Below are positions 16,249-24,328 of a stretch of DNA of 38,857 nucleotides, one piece after another. Source of the stretch: Methanotrichaceae archaeon. GTDB lineage: Archaea > Halobacteriota > Methanosarcinia > Methanotrichales > Methanotrichaceae. The notes below the pieces were generated by a model that saw only the letters and a program-made list of their open reading frames with translations, did no database searches and was not told where the DNA came from. Each line of letters starts with the position of its first letter. The stretch's first letter is position 1. The stretch lies in NCBI GenBank assembly GCA_013178225.1, contig JABLXE010000019.1, forward strand, positions 1 to 38,857, written 5' to 3'. The translations under genes were made by a program, and so were the position numbers.

Positions 16249-17105
16249 CACTTTCCACTCCTCTTTTTAAAAGCAGCTTCCCGTTCTTCCTCATAGCGAG
16301 AATAGAGCTCTGGATCATCCTCCAGAACCTTGCAGATCGCTTCTTCCTGGGTAAGACTGGCATCCTTTGCCACCAGGCTCTTAGCCCTGGCATAGACCTC
16401 CGCTTCAGCACTGGTCTCGCCGGCACCGGACTTGCCGATCTCCCGGAAGAGATCCGACTTCTCCAGGGCAGCATCGGCAGCCTTGAGAACCTTGTAGATC
16501 TCCCCAAACTCGCCGGGATGGCTCTCGCCCAACGCCTTCAGAACCAGCCCGAACTTTTGCGGGTCGATGGGCAGATGGGGGAGTGCCTCTGCCTTGGCCA
16601 CGTACTCTTTGAGGATCTTCTCCTCCTTCAGCTCCTTGGCCACCTTCTCGGCCGCCTCAGCCTTGGCCTCGGTGGCAGCGTTCTTTTCCAGAAGCTCCTT
16701 CACAATGGCCTGAGTGGCTGGATCCATCTTGGCAATGGCCTCTTTGGATAGTTCGCCCGCAGCATCTTCCTCGGCCTTCTCTTTCCCGCCTTTGCCTTCA
16801 TTTTCGGGCTCGGGCAGCCCGCAGGCCTTGGCCAGAATCTGCAGGCTCTCTTCGGGCAGCTCGTCTTTGTAGGCCTTGAGCAGCTTTGCTGCAGCCTCCA
16901 TGACCCCGGCCGCCTCGCCCTCCAGGTTGGCCTCTTTCAGGATCCTGGAAACCTCGCCCTCATCGGTCTCCAGGATAGCCTTGATAATATCATCCTTCAA
17001 CTGTCTGTCCTCCTTCACCAAGAAGTACTTCTTCCGGTTCGCCCCACGCGGAACGAACGAGATGAAGTCCACTTTCACCTCACGCAAATCGAATTCTCGG
17101 GACAC
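16248..17105 (-). CDS. Prohead scaffold protein
   Basis: A 285-aa protein. The N-terminus VDFISFVPRGANRKKYFLVK matches the segment (...VPRGAN...) that normally follows an XkdF-type protease. The remainder is Ala/Glu/Lys-rich coiled-coil (EKNAATEAKAEAAEKVAKEL), typical of scaffolds. In many phages protease and scaffold form one chain; here they are separate frames overlapping by 26 bp, with a GTG start inside the protease gene. It probably fills the prohead and is cut out by the protease. Confidence 0.75.
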   Translation of the reverse strand: MSREFDLREVKVDFISFVPRGANRKKYFLVKEDRQLKDDIIKAILETDEGEVSRILKEANLEGEAAGVMEAAAKLLKAYKDELPEESLQILAKACGLPEPENEGKGGKEKAEEDAAGELSKEAIAKMDPATQAIVKELLEKNAATEAKAEAAEKVAKELKEEKILKEYVAKAEALPHLPIDPQKFGLVLKALGESHPGEFGEIYKVLKAADAALEKSDLFREIGKSGAGETSAEAEVYARAKSLVAKDASLTQEEAICKVLEDDPELYSRYEEEREAAFKKRSGK

Positions 17106-18561
17106 GCAAACCGCGCCCTCCGATGCTGAAAGACCGATATTCTCCGGACTTCACCTTAGCCCAGATACGGTCTGCAAAGACCTTCACGCCCATGACCCAC
17201 GAACAGGCTTTGATCGCTTCACCAAGAAGGATCGTAGCCTCTCGCTGAATCCATGATTCGACTGGTACAGCATCGACCGCCCTCCAATCATGCCGCTCAT
17301 CGAACTTCCTGGAGTTCAGCATATAGTTGTGGGCCATCTCTTCGATGGTCTCTGCAGTCATTATGTCACCTTGAGCATCGACGGTGTCAGGCTCGGCGAT
17401 CACGCTGTAAACCAAGCGCCTCTCCACATCGGCCTTGAAAATCGGACAGCGGATCTCCTCCTTTCCGACGAATCCCCTTTTACATCCGCAATTATTTAAC
17501 CCCTGTGCAGTCAGCGCTTTACCTAGCAGCTGAGCCTTCCTAAAGACTTCACCAGAGTCTCCATGCTTCAGAACAGCATGCGGATGGGGCATGGCCAGAT
17601 CGGCCAGCTCCCCCAGAGCCTCTCCGGCCTGCTTTCCGAGAGCCACCACCGTTTGGGGGCTGAGGTTCTGCAACTGCATCATCAGCCACGGTCTCCAGGC
17701 TGTCACTTCCTCAGCTTTTGGCGCTCTCTTCAACACTCGGGGAACCAGATAGAGGAAAGCTGTCTCGTCTTCCTGCAGGCCAGCGGGCTCCAGGTACGCT
17801 TTGCGGAAGAACCTCCGGCCCTCACCGGCCAGGGGCACTCCTCGGGCCGCCTCAATCTCGTTTGGCGAGCTGGCGATGAAGACGACCTTGTTATTCTGCT
17901 GGCCGATCACCGGGATGGAGAGGCGTGGCAGTGTCTCCTTTCTGACAGAGGAGGCTTTCAGGGTTGCCCAATCCTCTGAGCTGCCCTTCTGTCTGGGTTT
18001 CAAGAGGTCCTTCACCATCAGTCCCTCGGAGCCTGAGCGGGATAAAGCCCAGCGGCTCACTATCTCCAGCTCTTTTCTGGAAGAGAACTCCCTTTGCGGA
18101 GTTAGCCGGATCAAGGGACTATCGATATCGTGAACCGCAGCCTTCAGGATCTCCCGGCGCTCGCCAAGCGGCCTCAAGCTCAGGTCCTGGTCCAGGAAGA
18201 GGCAGTCTGAGGCCACGAAGAGGGCGGGAAACCCTGGCTCGCCAGTAGGCAGAGCTGCCAGGTGATCTTTGGACAGGACTCTTCCCTCGGCAACGGCCAA
18301 AGCGACTCCATCCAGAATCAGCGCCTCGAATGGTGCCTTCCTGATGGCCTCGGCCAGCTCTGGATGTTGCCTGGCCAGGTCCTCGTCTCCTTCGAATCTG
18401 ATCCTGGCATCATCTGAATACTTGGAAAGCGAGCACCTGCAGCCATCGAACAGCGGCTCTGCAGCCAGCCTGGCCTCCTCCTTCTTACACCACTGCCAAA
18501 GCTCCTCGATGCTCTGCATATCCCGGCCAGGGGTCTGGGGCGGTGCTTCTGGCAGGTTCAT
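17080..18561 (-). CDS. Triple fusion: inactive DNA-ligase-like domain, UDG-like domain, XkdF prohead protease
   Basis: A 493-aa single frame. Residues ~15-205 follow an ATP-dependent DNA-ligase adenylation domain: PLFDGCRC (motif I with Leu37 in place of the catalytic Lys), ILDGVAL (Glu replaced by Val86), SDCLFLD, SEGLMVKD (178-185), WATLK (198-202). Residues ~215-335 follow a family-4/5 uracil-DNA glycosylase: VVFIASSPNE, RGVPLAGEG, LSPQTVVALGKQAG, PHPHAV. Residues ~365-493 are the XkdF/herpes-type protease: DTVDAQGDIMTAETIEEMAH, FDERHDW (His), VESWI (Ser), GVKVFADRIWAKVKSGEYRS. The start ATG overlaps the portal stop (ATGA). Protease matures the capsid; roles of the two DNA-enzyme-like domains are unknown. 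Confidence 0.7.
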   Translation of the reverse strand: MNLPEAPPQTPGRDMQSIEELWQWCKKEEARLAAEPLFDGCRCSLSKYSDDARIRFEGDEDLARQHPELAEAIRKAPFEALILDGVALAVAEGRVLSKDHLAALPTGEPGFPALFVASDCLFLDQDLSLRPLGERREILKAAVHDIDSPLIRLTPQREFSSRKELEIVSRWALSRSGSEGLMVKDLLKPRQKGSSEDWATLKASSVRKETLPRLSIPVIGQQNNKVVFIASSPNEIEAARGVPLAGEGRRFFRKAYLEPAGLQEDETAFLYLVPRVLKRAPKAEEVTAWRPWLMMQLQNLSPQTVVALGKQAGEALGELADLAMPHPHAVLKHGDSGEVFRKAQLLGKALTAQGLNNCGCKRGFVGKEEIRCPIFKADVERRLVYSVIAEPDTVDAQGDIMTAETIEEMAHNYMLNSRKFDERHDWRAVDAVPVESWIQREATILLGEAIKACSWVMGVKVFADRIWAKVKSGEYRSFSIGGRGLRVPRIRFA

Positions 18562-19937
18562 GCTTCCGCCTCCTCGGCATCATCCAGCTCGGGCTTCGCT
18601 CCCTGCCTCTGGTCCTGCTCGGAGAAGGCTGGTCTCTCTTCGGTCCTGGCAGGCTCATGCTTGGTGTCACGGATAGGCAGATCGGCCAGGCCCCGTAGAT
18701 GATTCTCCAGCCGCTCGTCTGGGAATAGCTTAATGCCAGCCTTGGTGAGCTTCTGGATGTACTCGCCCAGGACTTCCAGGTTGGGCAGCTCCACCTTGCC
18801 GTGAGCAATGTAGGATAGCTCCTCTAAATCCCACCAGGGATTGAGTTCGAAGAGGGTGGGCACCGCCTGGCTGTTTATGGTCTCAGCAATATTGTCCAGC
18901 ACCGATGTCAAGGCCTGGTAGAACATCCTGGCCTTGGTCTCTGAAAGTGCATAGGATCCTTGCTTCTGCTGGCCAAGCAGCAGGAAGTCGGCCATGATGG
19001 TCAGAGCAATTCTGGTGTCATATCTGCTGATTATCCGGCTGGTATCGAACTGACGAACACCGGGCGAGGAAGTGAGCTTGAACTCGTACAGCCTGTTGCC
19101 ATGATCGTCAAACACTGAAGGCAGCAGCAGCCCTTCCGCCTCATCCCGCCTGACATTGGTGATCAGGTCGAAATACTCTTGGTAAGCCTCTTCGGCTTCG
19201 GGAGTTTCTCGCTTCATGATCTCCAGCGGGAGGTAAAGCGTCGGATATCCGACCATGTCCCTCTCCAGGCCCATTCCTTCAATGTCCTCGATGTTGGTCT
19301 TCATGTACCAGGAGCGGTAGGAGTTCCTCAGGATCGACCGTCCTTCTGGATTGCCTTTGGCCGAAGTAGTGACGAAGTGCAGCGCTTTGTCCAGAGGGAT
19401 CCTCCTCTCCTGATAGTCTGGGGCCGGTGTCTGGCTCAGGCCCAGGAGCTGGTCGGTCTCCTCATCGTAGATCCACTGGTTGAACGACTCTTGGGCACGA
19501 GGAGCCCATTTCAGCCAGCCGATTCTGCCATCATTATACTGGCTCCTGTATTTGGGAGACTTCTGTTTCGGCCCCCGGCGGAACTTGAAAATGGTCTCCA
19601 GATAGGCCCAGCCGAATGGCAGCATAGATAAGATTTCATCAACGGTCGAGGGCCAGGGGGAGGCCATGTCGTACAAACACGATTCTAAGAACTTGGCCGC
19701 CTCCAGGTCCTCGGGCTCGTTTCCTGCCGGAACCGCAAACCAGGGTGCAGATTTGCATATCTCCCGAAAGGCGAACAGCATTCCGCCGATGATGGCGTCG
19801 CTGTCGGCCATCTTCTTGTAGATCAACGCTCCTTTAGAGCCCTGCAGTTCGGCCAGCCATTCCTCGTAGATGTAGCCTCCGAAACGGGTTAGACCAGTTC
19901 GGCCCAGTTCGATCAGATGACGATTTTTCTTGCTCAT
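18558..19937 (-). CDS. Portal protein, DUF935 (Mu gp29-like)
   Basis: A 459-aa protein. Family features: MADSDAIIGGMLFAFREICK, then VDEILSMLPFGWAYLETIFK, LHFVTTSAKGNPEGRSILRN-SYRSW, GLERDMVGYPTLYLP, and the C-terminal QQKQGSYALSETKARMFYQA. The portal is the dodecameric ring through which DNA is pumped and to which terminase docks. I chose ATG at 19937, just after GAGGTAGA; a frame opening at 19985 runs into the terminase end. The C-terminal ~40 residues are acidic and disordered. Confidence 0.85.
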   Translation of the reverse strand: MSKKNRHLIELGRTGLTRFGGYIYEEWLAELQGSKGALIYKKMADSDAIIGGMLFAFREICKSAPWFAVPAGNEPEDLEAAKFLESCLYDMASPWPSTVDEILSMLPFGWAYLETIFKFRRGPKQKSPKYRSQYNDGRIGWLKWAPRAQESFNQWIYDEETDQLLGLSQTPAPDYQERRIPLDKALHFVTTSAKGNPEGRSILRNSYRSWYMKTNIEDIEGMGLERDMVGYPTLYLPLEIMKRETPEAEEAYQEYFDLITNVRRDEAEGLLLPSVFDDHGNRLYEFKLTSSPGVRQFDTSRIISRYDTRIALTIMADFLLLGQQKQGSYALSETKARMFYQALTSVLDNIAETINSQAVPTLFELNPWWDLEELSYIAHGKVELPNLEVLGEYIQKLTKAGIKLFPDERLENHLRGLADLPIRDTKHEPARTEERPAFSEQDQRQGAKPELDDAEEAEA

Positions 19938-19938
19938 T

Positions 19939-20523
19939 CTACCTCTTCCATTTGCTCCTACCTTTGGACACGCCAGGTGCGACAACCGGCGCAGCTGCCT
20001 GGAAATTGTTCAGCAATTCGACACAACCGCAAACGGCATCCACGATGTCATCGTGTTTTCCGCCCGGAAAATTCACGAACTCTGAGATCAGGGTCTCAGC
20101 CCAGCTCGAGCCCCGGGCGTAGTACAGCTTACCGTTGGCCCCACGGGAGGAAACCAGCAATGAGCGACTCATTTTGTCCGTGCTAACCGGGACAGGAAAG
20201 AAGGCGATCTTCTTCAGCCGGTCATTTCGGATCAATTCCTGGAAGGACGAGAGTTGAAAGCCGTTAGTCTCGCAACCAGCCAGGCGTACATTTTGCTCCA
20301 GAAGCTCATCCACAATGTAGCCATAAGCATCGGGCCATTCCCACCGGCCACGCAGGATGTTGAGAATGAAAATGTTCTGCTTCCCATCGATACCGACAGT
20401 GGCCACCACCGTAAAGTCGGCGCGGGTTTTGGTGCTGGTTGCTAGGTCGATGAAGCTCCCTATTTTTAGGCGGCTACGTTCTATGATCTCAATTTTCGAT
20501 GTGCTGCCGGCTTCGACATCCAT
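19939..20523 (-). CDS. Terminase large subunit, C-terminal nuclease half
   Basis: A 194-aa frame matching the RNase-H-like nuclease domain of large terminases: IGSFIDLATSTKTRADFTVV (Asp26), GCETNGFQ (Glu85), GGKHDDIVDAVCG (Asp158/159/162). It cuts concatemeric DNA at start and end of packaging. It should be fused to the ATPase half but lies in another frame, separated by an 85-bp AT-rich gap. The ATG at 20523 is weak (no clear ribosome site); the frame is open seven codons further upstream. It may be expressed separately, joined by splicing, or be a pseudogene half. Confidence 0.7.
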   Translation of the reverse strand: MDVEAGSTSKIEIIERSRLKIGSFIDLATSTKTRADFTVVATVGIDGKQNIFILNILRGRWEWPDAYGYIVDELLEQNVRLAGCETNGFQLSSFQELIRNDRLKKIAFFPVPVSTDKMSRSLLVSSRGANGKLYYARGSSWAETLISEFVNFPGGKHDDIVDAVCGCVELLNNFQAAAPVVAPGVSKGRSKWKR

Positions 20524-20608
20524 CCATAGCCTCAGGTACTTTTAAGTCAAAACGAATTAAATTAAAATTAATCAAATTAATTCATAAACCAGGCATGAAA
20601 TCTGCAGC
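20524..20608 (-). other. AT-rich insert splitting the terminase gene
   Basis: 85 bp between the ATPase stop (TGA, 20609-20611) and the nuclease ATG. About 50 bases are very AT-rich (AATTAATTTGATTAATTTTA) inside a ~52% GC gene, and the two halves are in different frames. CCTGAG occurs just before and just after the AT-rich part (about 20609 and 20530). It could be a small intron, an insertion relic, or an intergenic gap of a truly split terminase. Confidence 0.5.
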
Positions 20609-21451
20609 TCAGGCGAGGACCTCGACAGGCCGGAAGTACTCACGCCTGAACAGGGCGCCAGCCTTGAGGATTGGGGATTGTTGATATTCTGCTTCCCAAT
20701 CATAGGGGCTTATGTCCGATTTGATAGAGAGCAGAAGCTGCAGAGGATATTTCTCGGGCCAAAGGGCCTCCCCAGGTTGACGGCCAAGGGCATCGTTTTC
20801 CAGGGCAATTGCTGGCAGACGGTATTCGAACCAGGGAAGGGCATATTCGTCGGTAGCGTCTACCTTCCTGGCCAGAAGCCGACCGGGGAGATCATCGATG
20901 TGCCACCTTGTGGCCATGGCGATCACTACGCCATAAGGGGCCCAGGGTAGAGGGTTGAGCCTCGTCCTGGCAGTACCACTCCACCATTCCCAGGTCTTCT
21001 CTCGGTAGGTTGGAGACTCGGCTTGCTCTCGGTTCTTCACAGCATCATCTATAATGAGAGCGTGAGCCGGCTTGCCCGTGATTGCTCCCGAGACGCCCGT
21101 AGAGTTCATGCCCCCTCCATCGGTTGTCTCCCAATGGTTGGCTGCAGCTGAATCGTCGGAGATTCTAACTCGGAGATGATCCGGGTTAGCTTGTATGGTA
21201 TTCCTGACCTTCCTACCCCACGAGGCAGCATAATCAGCCTCATAGGATGCCAGGATGATGGACAACCAGGGGAACAGATCTAGCAGCCAGACGGGAAACC
21301 AGTGCGAGACAAGCTCCGACTTCCCATGCTGTGGCGGCATCGAAATTATGAGGCGAGGGTACTTACCGGCTATCGCCAGGGCCAGGATCAAAGAGAGACT
21401 TTCCAGGTGGCGGTATAATCTCCACCGCCCTTGGCTGAGGTGCTCCGCCAT
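20609..21451 (-). CDS. Terminase large subunit, N-terminal ATPase half
   Basis: A 280-aa protein. Walker A is MPPQHGKSEL (~38-47), followed by FPVWLLD and IILASYEADYAASWGRKVRN. Walker B is ALIIDDAVKN, coupling motif VIAMATRWHIDDLPGRLL, and the closing LPAIALEN, GEALWPEKYP, WEAEYQQSP, all typical of the Terminase_6 ATPase. It ends at FRREYFRPVEVLA, where the nuclease domain should begin. The start is uncertain: ATG 21451 lies about 13 nt after GGAGGAG inside the small-subunit gene; the longer frame to 21916 is antisense-like sequence in the small-subunit reading frame's shadow. Confidence 0.75.
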   Translation of the reverse strand: MAEHLSQGRWRLYRHLESLSLILALAIAGKYPRLIISMPPQHGKSELVSHWFPVWLLDLFPWLSIILASYEADYAASWGRKVRNTIQANPDHLRVRISDDSAAANHWETTDGGGMNSTGVSGAITGKPAHALIIDDAVKNREQAESPTYREKTWEWWSGTARTRLNPLPWAPYGVVIAMATRWHIDDLPGRLLARKVDATDEYALPWFEYRLPAIALENDALGRQPGEALWPEKYPLQLLLSIKSDISPYDWEAEYQQSPILKAGALFRREYFRPVEVLA

Positions 21452-22052
21452 GTTCCCGGGCGTACTCCTCCAGGCGTTTTGCAAGATCTGCTGCTGCCCG
21501 TAAGGCATCGGAGTCTCCGGTGGTGATGATCTGCTCAATGAACCTGTACTCCTCGTGGGTGCTGGTCTCTTTAACGTCGAGTGTTTGCTTTGGCTTGCCA
21601 AGTCCTCGATCGAGGATCTCCTTGGAGTAGGCAAGGATGAGATCCGGCCGGGAACTAGGAAGGTTCTTGAAAGTTCTGATGAGCTTGTCTGCAGCTTGTG
21701 GCGCAAACTGCTCCAGTTTCGCCTTGGCCTGGCGAGCTGGCCGGTCGTATTGAGATCCCACTGAATTTCCCGGCAAAAATTTTCCCTGAGAATCCCGCTG
21801 GCCCGCTGGCTCGGGTTTGCCTCGCGTTCCCGACTGCTTGTGGTTGCAAGCTGTTTTGCCACCTGGACATGGCCCATCCTGTGGCCAAATCGGCCCATCG
21901 GGTAAACCCTTATCAAGATACCTCATCAGCGAGGCTTTGGGCAATCCGACCTCCTGGGCCGCCTTGGTCTCGCTCAAGCCTTCGCCAATGAGTACAGTGG
22001 CACGTTGACACTTGCTGCGGATTTCCGAGTAATCCTTGATCTTCCGGAACAT
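21363..22052 (-). CDS. Terminase small subunit
   Basis: A 229-aa protein. The N-terminal helix-turn-helix reads AQEVGLPKASLMRYLDKG (residues ~33-50), the DNA-recognition element. A basic linker with zinc-like residues follows (CPGGKTACNHKQSG) and then a helical core (ADKLIRTFKNLPSSRPDLIL) for oligomerisation. The C-terminal Pro-rich tail overlaps the ATPase gene by 89 bp. Small terminases bind the packaging site and load the large subunit. The position just before the ATPase gene supports the call. Confidence 0.7.
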   Translation of the reverse strand: MFRKIKDYSEIRSKCQRATVLIGEGLSETKAAQEVGLPKASLMRYLDKGLPDGPIWPQDGPCPGGKTACNHKQSGTRGKPEPAGQRDSQGKFLPGNSVGSQYDRPARQAKAKLEQFAPQAADKLIRTFKNLPSSRPDLILAYSKEILDRGLGKPKQTLDVKETSTHEEYRFIEQIITTGDSDALRAAADLAKRLEEYAREHGGAPQPRAVEIIPPPGKSLFDPGPGDSR

Positions 22053-22076
22053 GGGCCAGAAGGCCTCCCTACTGGC

Positions 22077-22349
22077 CTAGAGATGCACTAACACGTCTCC
22101 CGGTATTGGTCCATGCCCCATATCCGTGAACCAGATCACAGGATCAACGGTTTTTCCTTGCTCAGTTGACCAGTCTACGAACTCCTTTCTCGTCAGCCAC
22201 TGGTTTGTAGTATTCTTGTACTGCCTCTCCTGGCCCGCAAGCTTTCGGGTTCCGCAGGGGATAACACGGTGGCCCAGTTCTTGAGGCAGGCACTCGCAGG
22301 CCTGCTCTCCGCTTCCTTCTCCTCCGCAGCATCCAAATCCTTTAGACAT
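22077..22349 (-). CDS. Small Cys-rich viral protein, unknown
   Basis: A 90-aa protein starting at ATG 22349, 3 nt after GGTGAGGTG. A Cys-rich N-terminus (GFGCCGGEGSGEQACECLP) is followed by GHRVIPCGTRKL, a likely metal site. Then comes a small domain with WLTRKEFVDWSTEQGKTVDP. It lies 24 bp upstream of the terminase small subunit. No family recognised. Confidence 0.55.
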   Translation of the reverse strand: MSKGFGCCGGEGSGEQACECLPQELGHRVIPCGTRKLAGQERQYKNTTNQWLTRKEFVDWSTEQGKTVDPVIWFTDMGHGPIPGDVLVHL

Positions 22350-22370
22350 CTTCACCTCACCAGTTTTTCC

Positions 22371-22886
22371 TCAAGCCCTCCACAGGAGGGAGCTGTTGAT
22401 CTCGAAAATACCTGTATGATAGATGGAGCCCAGCTCCAACGGTCTGCCCTTCACGCCCTCGATCAGGAACCTCTCCCGCACTCCTCCGCTTCCCTCGGCG
22501 CTGTACCTCGAATAGACTTCTTCGGAAGAGGCCTTGATATTGGCCGTGGCATTGAGCCCCTGCAGTTCGGATAGCTGCAGGAAATGCTGGCCGCTGGATA
22601 CGGCATAGCTTCCTGGCCCTTCCAGGATGAAGCCGGAGAAGAGCGATGAGCTGTTGGGCTCGCTGCTCAGTATTCGTCCATAGATTATGCTGCTCTGTTC
22701 TCCCAGGTTTCCTCCTTGGGCTCTGTCGAAGAGCGGTCCCGAGTCGGTAAAGCTCTGGAACTCTCCATGGCCCAGGAAGTCCTCCTTCAGCTCCACGGTG
22801 CCCTCAGCCGTGATGCAATCCAGGAGTAAAGCAGCAAACGCCAGCAGCAAAAGGCTGCCAGCTGCCTCAAAAAATCTTCTGTCTAT
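22371..22886 (-). CDS. Secreted protein of unknown function, probable ATA start
   Basis: The frame reads DRRFFEAAGSLLLLAFAALL then LDCITAEGT, a complete signal peptide with charged n-region, hydrophobic core and an Ala cleavage site. There is no ATG in frame. GGTGAGGTG, the same ribosome site used by neighbouring genes, lies 5 nt before an ATA at 22886; the first TTG is at 22850 and would cut the signal peptide in half. The mature part (~140 aa) is beta-rich, Ser/Gly-rich (GQHFLQLSELQGLNATANIK) and has no recognised family. It may be a surface or virion protein. Confidence 0.5.
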   Translation of the reverse strand: MDRRFFEAAGSLLLLAFAALLLDCITAEGTVELKEDFLGHGEFQSFTDSGPLFDRAQGGNLGEQSSIIYGRILSSEPNSSSLFSGFILEGPGSYAVSSGQHFLQLSELQGLNATANIKASSEEVYSRYSAEGSGGVRERFLIEGVKGRPLELGSIYHTGIFEINSSLLWRA

Positions 22887-22895
22887 ACGATCACC

Positions 22896-23069
22896 TCACC
22901 AATGTAGGACGCCTGAAAAAGCATCCAGGTCCGGGCAGTGGCAAAAGGATTGAGTGAGTGTTTTGAAGGGAGAGAAAAGGGTGTAAGGGAACCTTTCGCC
23001 TCTGCAATCCGTTGGAAGCTTCAGAGTCTCTGCTGATGTGTGGAAATCGATTCCTCTAATTGAACTCAT
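22896..23069 (-). CDS. 57-aa small protein, unknown
   Basis: GAGGTG sits 5 nt before the ATG. The frame reads MSSIRGIDFHTSAETLKLPT and ends SGVLHW. Its TGA lies inside the next gene's GGTGAGGTG ribosome site and its ATG overlaps the stop of the upstream mini-gene (ATGA). The tight coupling supports a real gene despite the size. Confidence 0.45.
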   Translation of the reverse strand: MSSIRGIDFHTSAETLKLPTDCRGERFPYTLFSPFKTLTQSFCHCPDLDAFSGVLHW

Positions 23070-23155
23070 GAGAACACCTCTAAGTCAAGGAGATTCCGGC
23101 CTGCTAGAATTCTAGTCAATCGTGCAGGTGCAGGCCGAATGTCTGACAAACGCAT
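23066..23155 (-). CDS. 29-aa mini-gene, unknown
   Basis: MRLSDIRPAPARLTRILAGR then NLLDLEVFS; its stop overlaps the next ATG (ATGA). It has no good ribosome site and could be a leader peptide or chance. The surrounding 23156-23268 shows no gene. Confidence 0.25.
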   Translation of the reverse strand: MRLSDIRPAPARLTRILAGRNLLDLEVFS

Positions 23156-23268
23156 ATTTTCAGTCCTGGGAAAACGGTAGATCGCCTCCGGTAACGTTCA
23201 ACTATTGCAGTCTCGAAACGGCTAATTTTTGTGCCTTAACCTATTGACTCTTAGGTCAAAAAGGCTGA

Positions 23269-23718
23269 TTATAATAATGCTTGTATTTCTTCTCTTAACT
23301 GAGTTGAGGCCATGCTGAGAGAAAAGGCTCTGTAGCCTGATCTCTTGCGGGTCTTCTGGAAATTATCGAACCTGGCCTGTAGATCCGAGGAGATTTCCAG
23401 GGGGAGGCCGTAGCGTGACCTATAATTCTCCCTGTTCTGGATATAATCGGCCAGCCAGCGGTCGTAGTGGCATCCAGGAACCCAGGTGGTACGCAGCCTG
23501 GGGCCTTTGGGATTCTTTCTGTACGATCGTCCATCGCTTCTCAGGATACCGCAATCGTTCAGCTTGGCAGCCAGGCCTTGGGTTGGAAATCCCAGTTCTT
23601 CGTAGTCTGCGCCCTCAAAAGTGAGCATGGCCAGCCGGTCGGGATCGGCACCGGCCTTTACCATGCGGTCAATTACTTTGCCAGAACCTCCTCTCATCGT
23701 CTCGTCCCAAATAATCAT
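23269..23718 (-). CDS. Unknown viral protein (149 aa)
   Basis: A basic alpha/beta protein with SDGRSYRKNPKGPRLRTTWV, a motif CHYDRWLADYIQNRENYR, and a C-terminal Arg/Lys-rich helix. The N-terminus MIIWDETMRGGSGKVIDRMV and the LAAKLNDCGILRSDGRSY segment resemble a winged-helix, so DNA or RNA binding is possible. It is 9 bp downstream of the zinc-finger gene. No family recognised. Confidence 0.55.
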   Translation of the reverse strand: MIIWDETMRGGSGKVIDRMVKAGADPDRLAMLTFEGADYEELGFPTQGLAAKLNDCGILRSDGRSYRKNPKGPRLRTTWVPGCHYDRWLADYIQNRENYRSRYGLPLEISSDLQARFDNFQKTRKRSGYRAFSLSMASTQLREEIQALL

Positions 23719-23727
23719 GCGGCTTGC

Positions 23728-24069
23728 TCAACATCGACATCCATGAATGATTCTTGCCCTCTTGGCTGCCTTTAGCCTCCTGTACTTCTCTATCTTCTCG
23801 CTCTCTTTTCTGGGTTCTTCGCCTTGAATCGTCCCACAGCAAGGGCAAAGGGGCTCATCTCGCTTGTTGAAGACGAATATTTCCCGGCACTGTGGACACT
23901 GGCGAGGGAGGAAGTGCACGACTCCTTCGATTTCCGTCCTGTCAAACTTCCAGACCCTGCCCGCTTTGCCTCCATGGTGCTCTTTGGCGAGCCTGGTTCC
24001 TGGCTTCTTCAGGGGATCTGAAAGCTTCAAAGAACCGGCCTCCCTATGAACCTCGATAAAGGCCTCCAA
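23728..24069 (-). CDS. Zinc-ribbon-like protein
   Basis: A 113-aa frame from a TTG at 24069. The C-terminal half has CPQCREIFVFNKRDEPLCPC, a four-cysteine zinc ribbon, then a basic helix (KIEKYRRLKAAKRARIIHG). Upstream of the TTG the frame stays open 18 codons and still looks coding (QSLAGRLFLEAFIEVHREAG), so the true start may be earlier with an unusual codon. A role in binding nucleic acid is likely. Confidence 0.55.
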   Translation of the reverse strand: MEAFIEVHREAGSLKLSDPLKKPGTRLAKEHHGGKAGRVWKFDRTEIEGVVHFLPRQCPQCREIFVFNKRDEPLCPCCGTIQGEEPRKESEKIEKYRRLKAAKRARIIHGCRC

Positions 24070-24145
24070 GAAGAGTCTGCCTGCAAGCGATTGGCCCAGG
24101 CATTGTCTTTCTTTTCTACTTCAGAACTATAAAAGGCATGTGCTA

Positions 24146-24328
24146 TCAAGCTCTGGCCTCCAGGTCCTCCAGAGCAATGCAGGTTCTGCCTCCCTCCAGA
24201 GCTGAGAGCTGCTGGCTGATCTTTCCGGTATCTGGCCAGGGTTCCGTGCTCAAATCCAGGGTCAAGCAAACTCGTCCCATCATGATGAAAGCGGAATGAA
24301 GCCTGTCCTCAATCTTAAAGGGCTTCAA
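24146..24328 (-). CDS. 60-aa small protein, unknown
   Basis: It starts at TTG 24328, which overlaps the TGA of the upstream mini-gene (TTGA). The frame reads MKPFKIEDRLHSAFIMMGRV and continues with a helical part. No family recognised; the coupling supports expression. Confidence 0.45.
   Translation of the reverse strand: MKPFKIEDRLHSAFIMMGRVCLTLDLSTEPWPDTGKISQQLSALEGGRTCIALEDLEARA

Noticed and set aside
21452-21916. N-terminal extension of the terminase ATPase frame
   Set aside because: Arg/Ser-rich shadow of the small-subunit gene with no terminase features; Walker A lies just after ATG 21451.
24027-24269. 80-aa minus frame between the 60-aa gene and the zinc-ribbon gene
   Set aside because: Overlaps both in other frames and has no family; the 60-aa frame has start/stop coupling.
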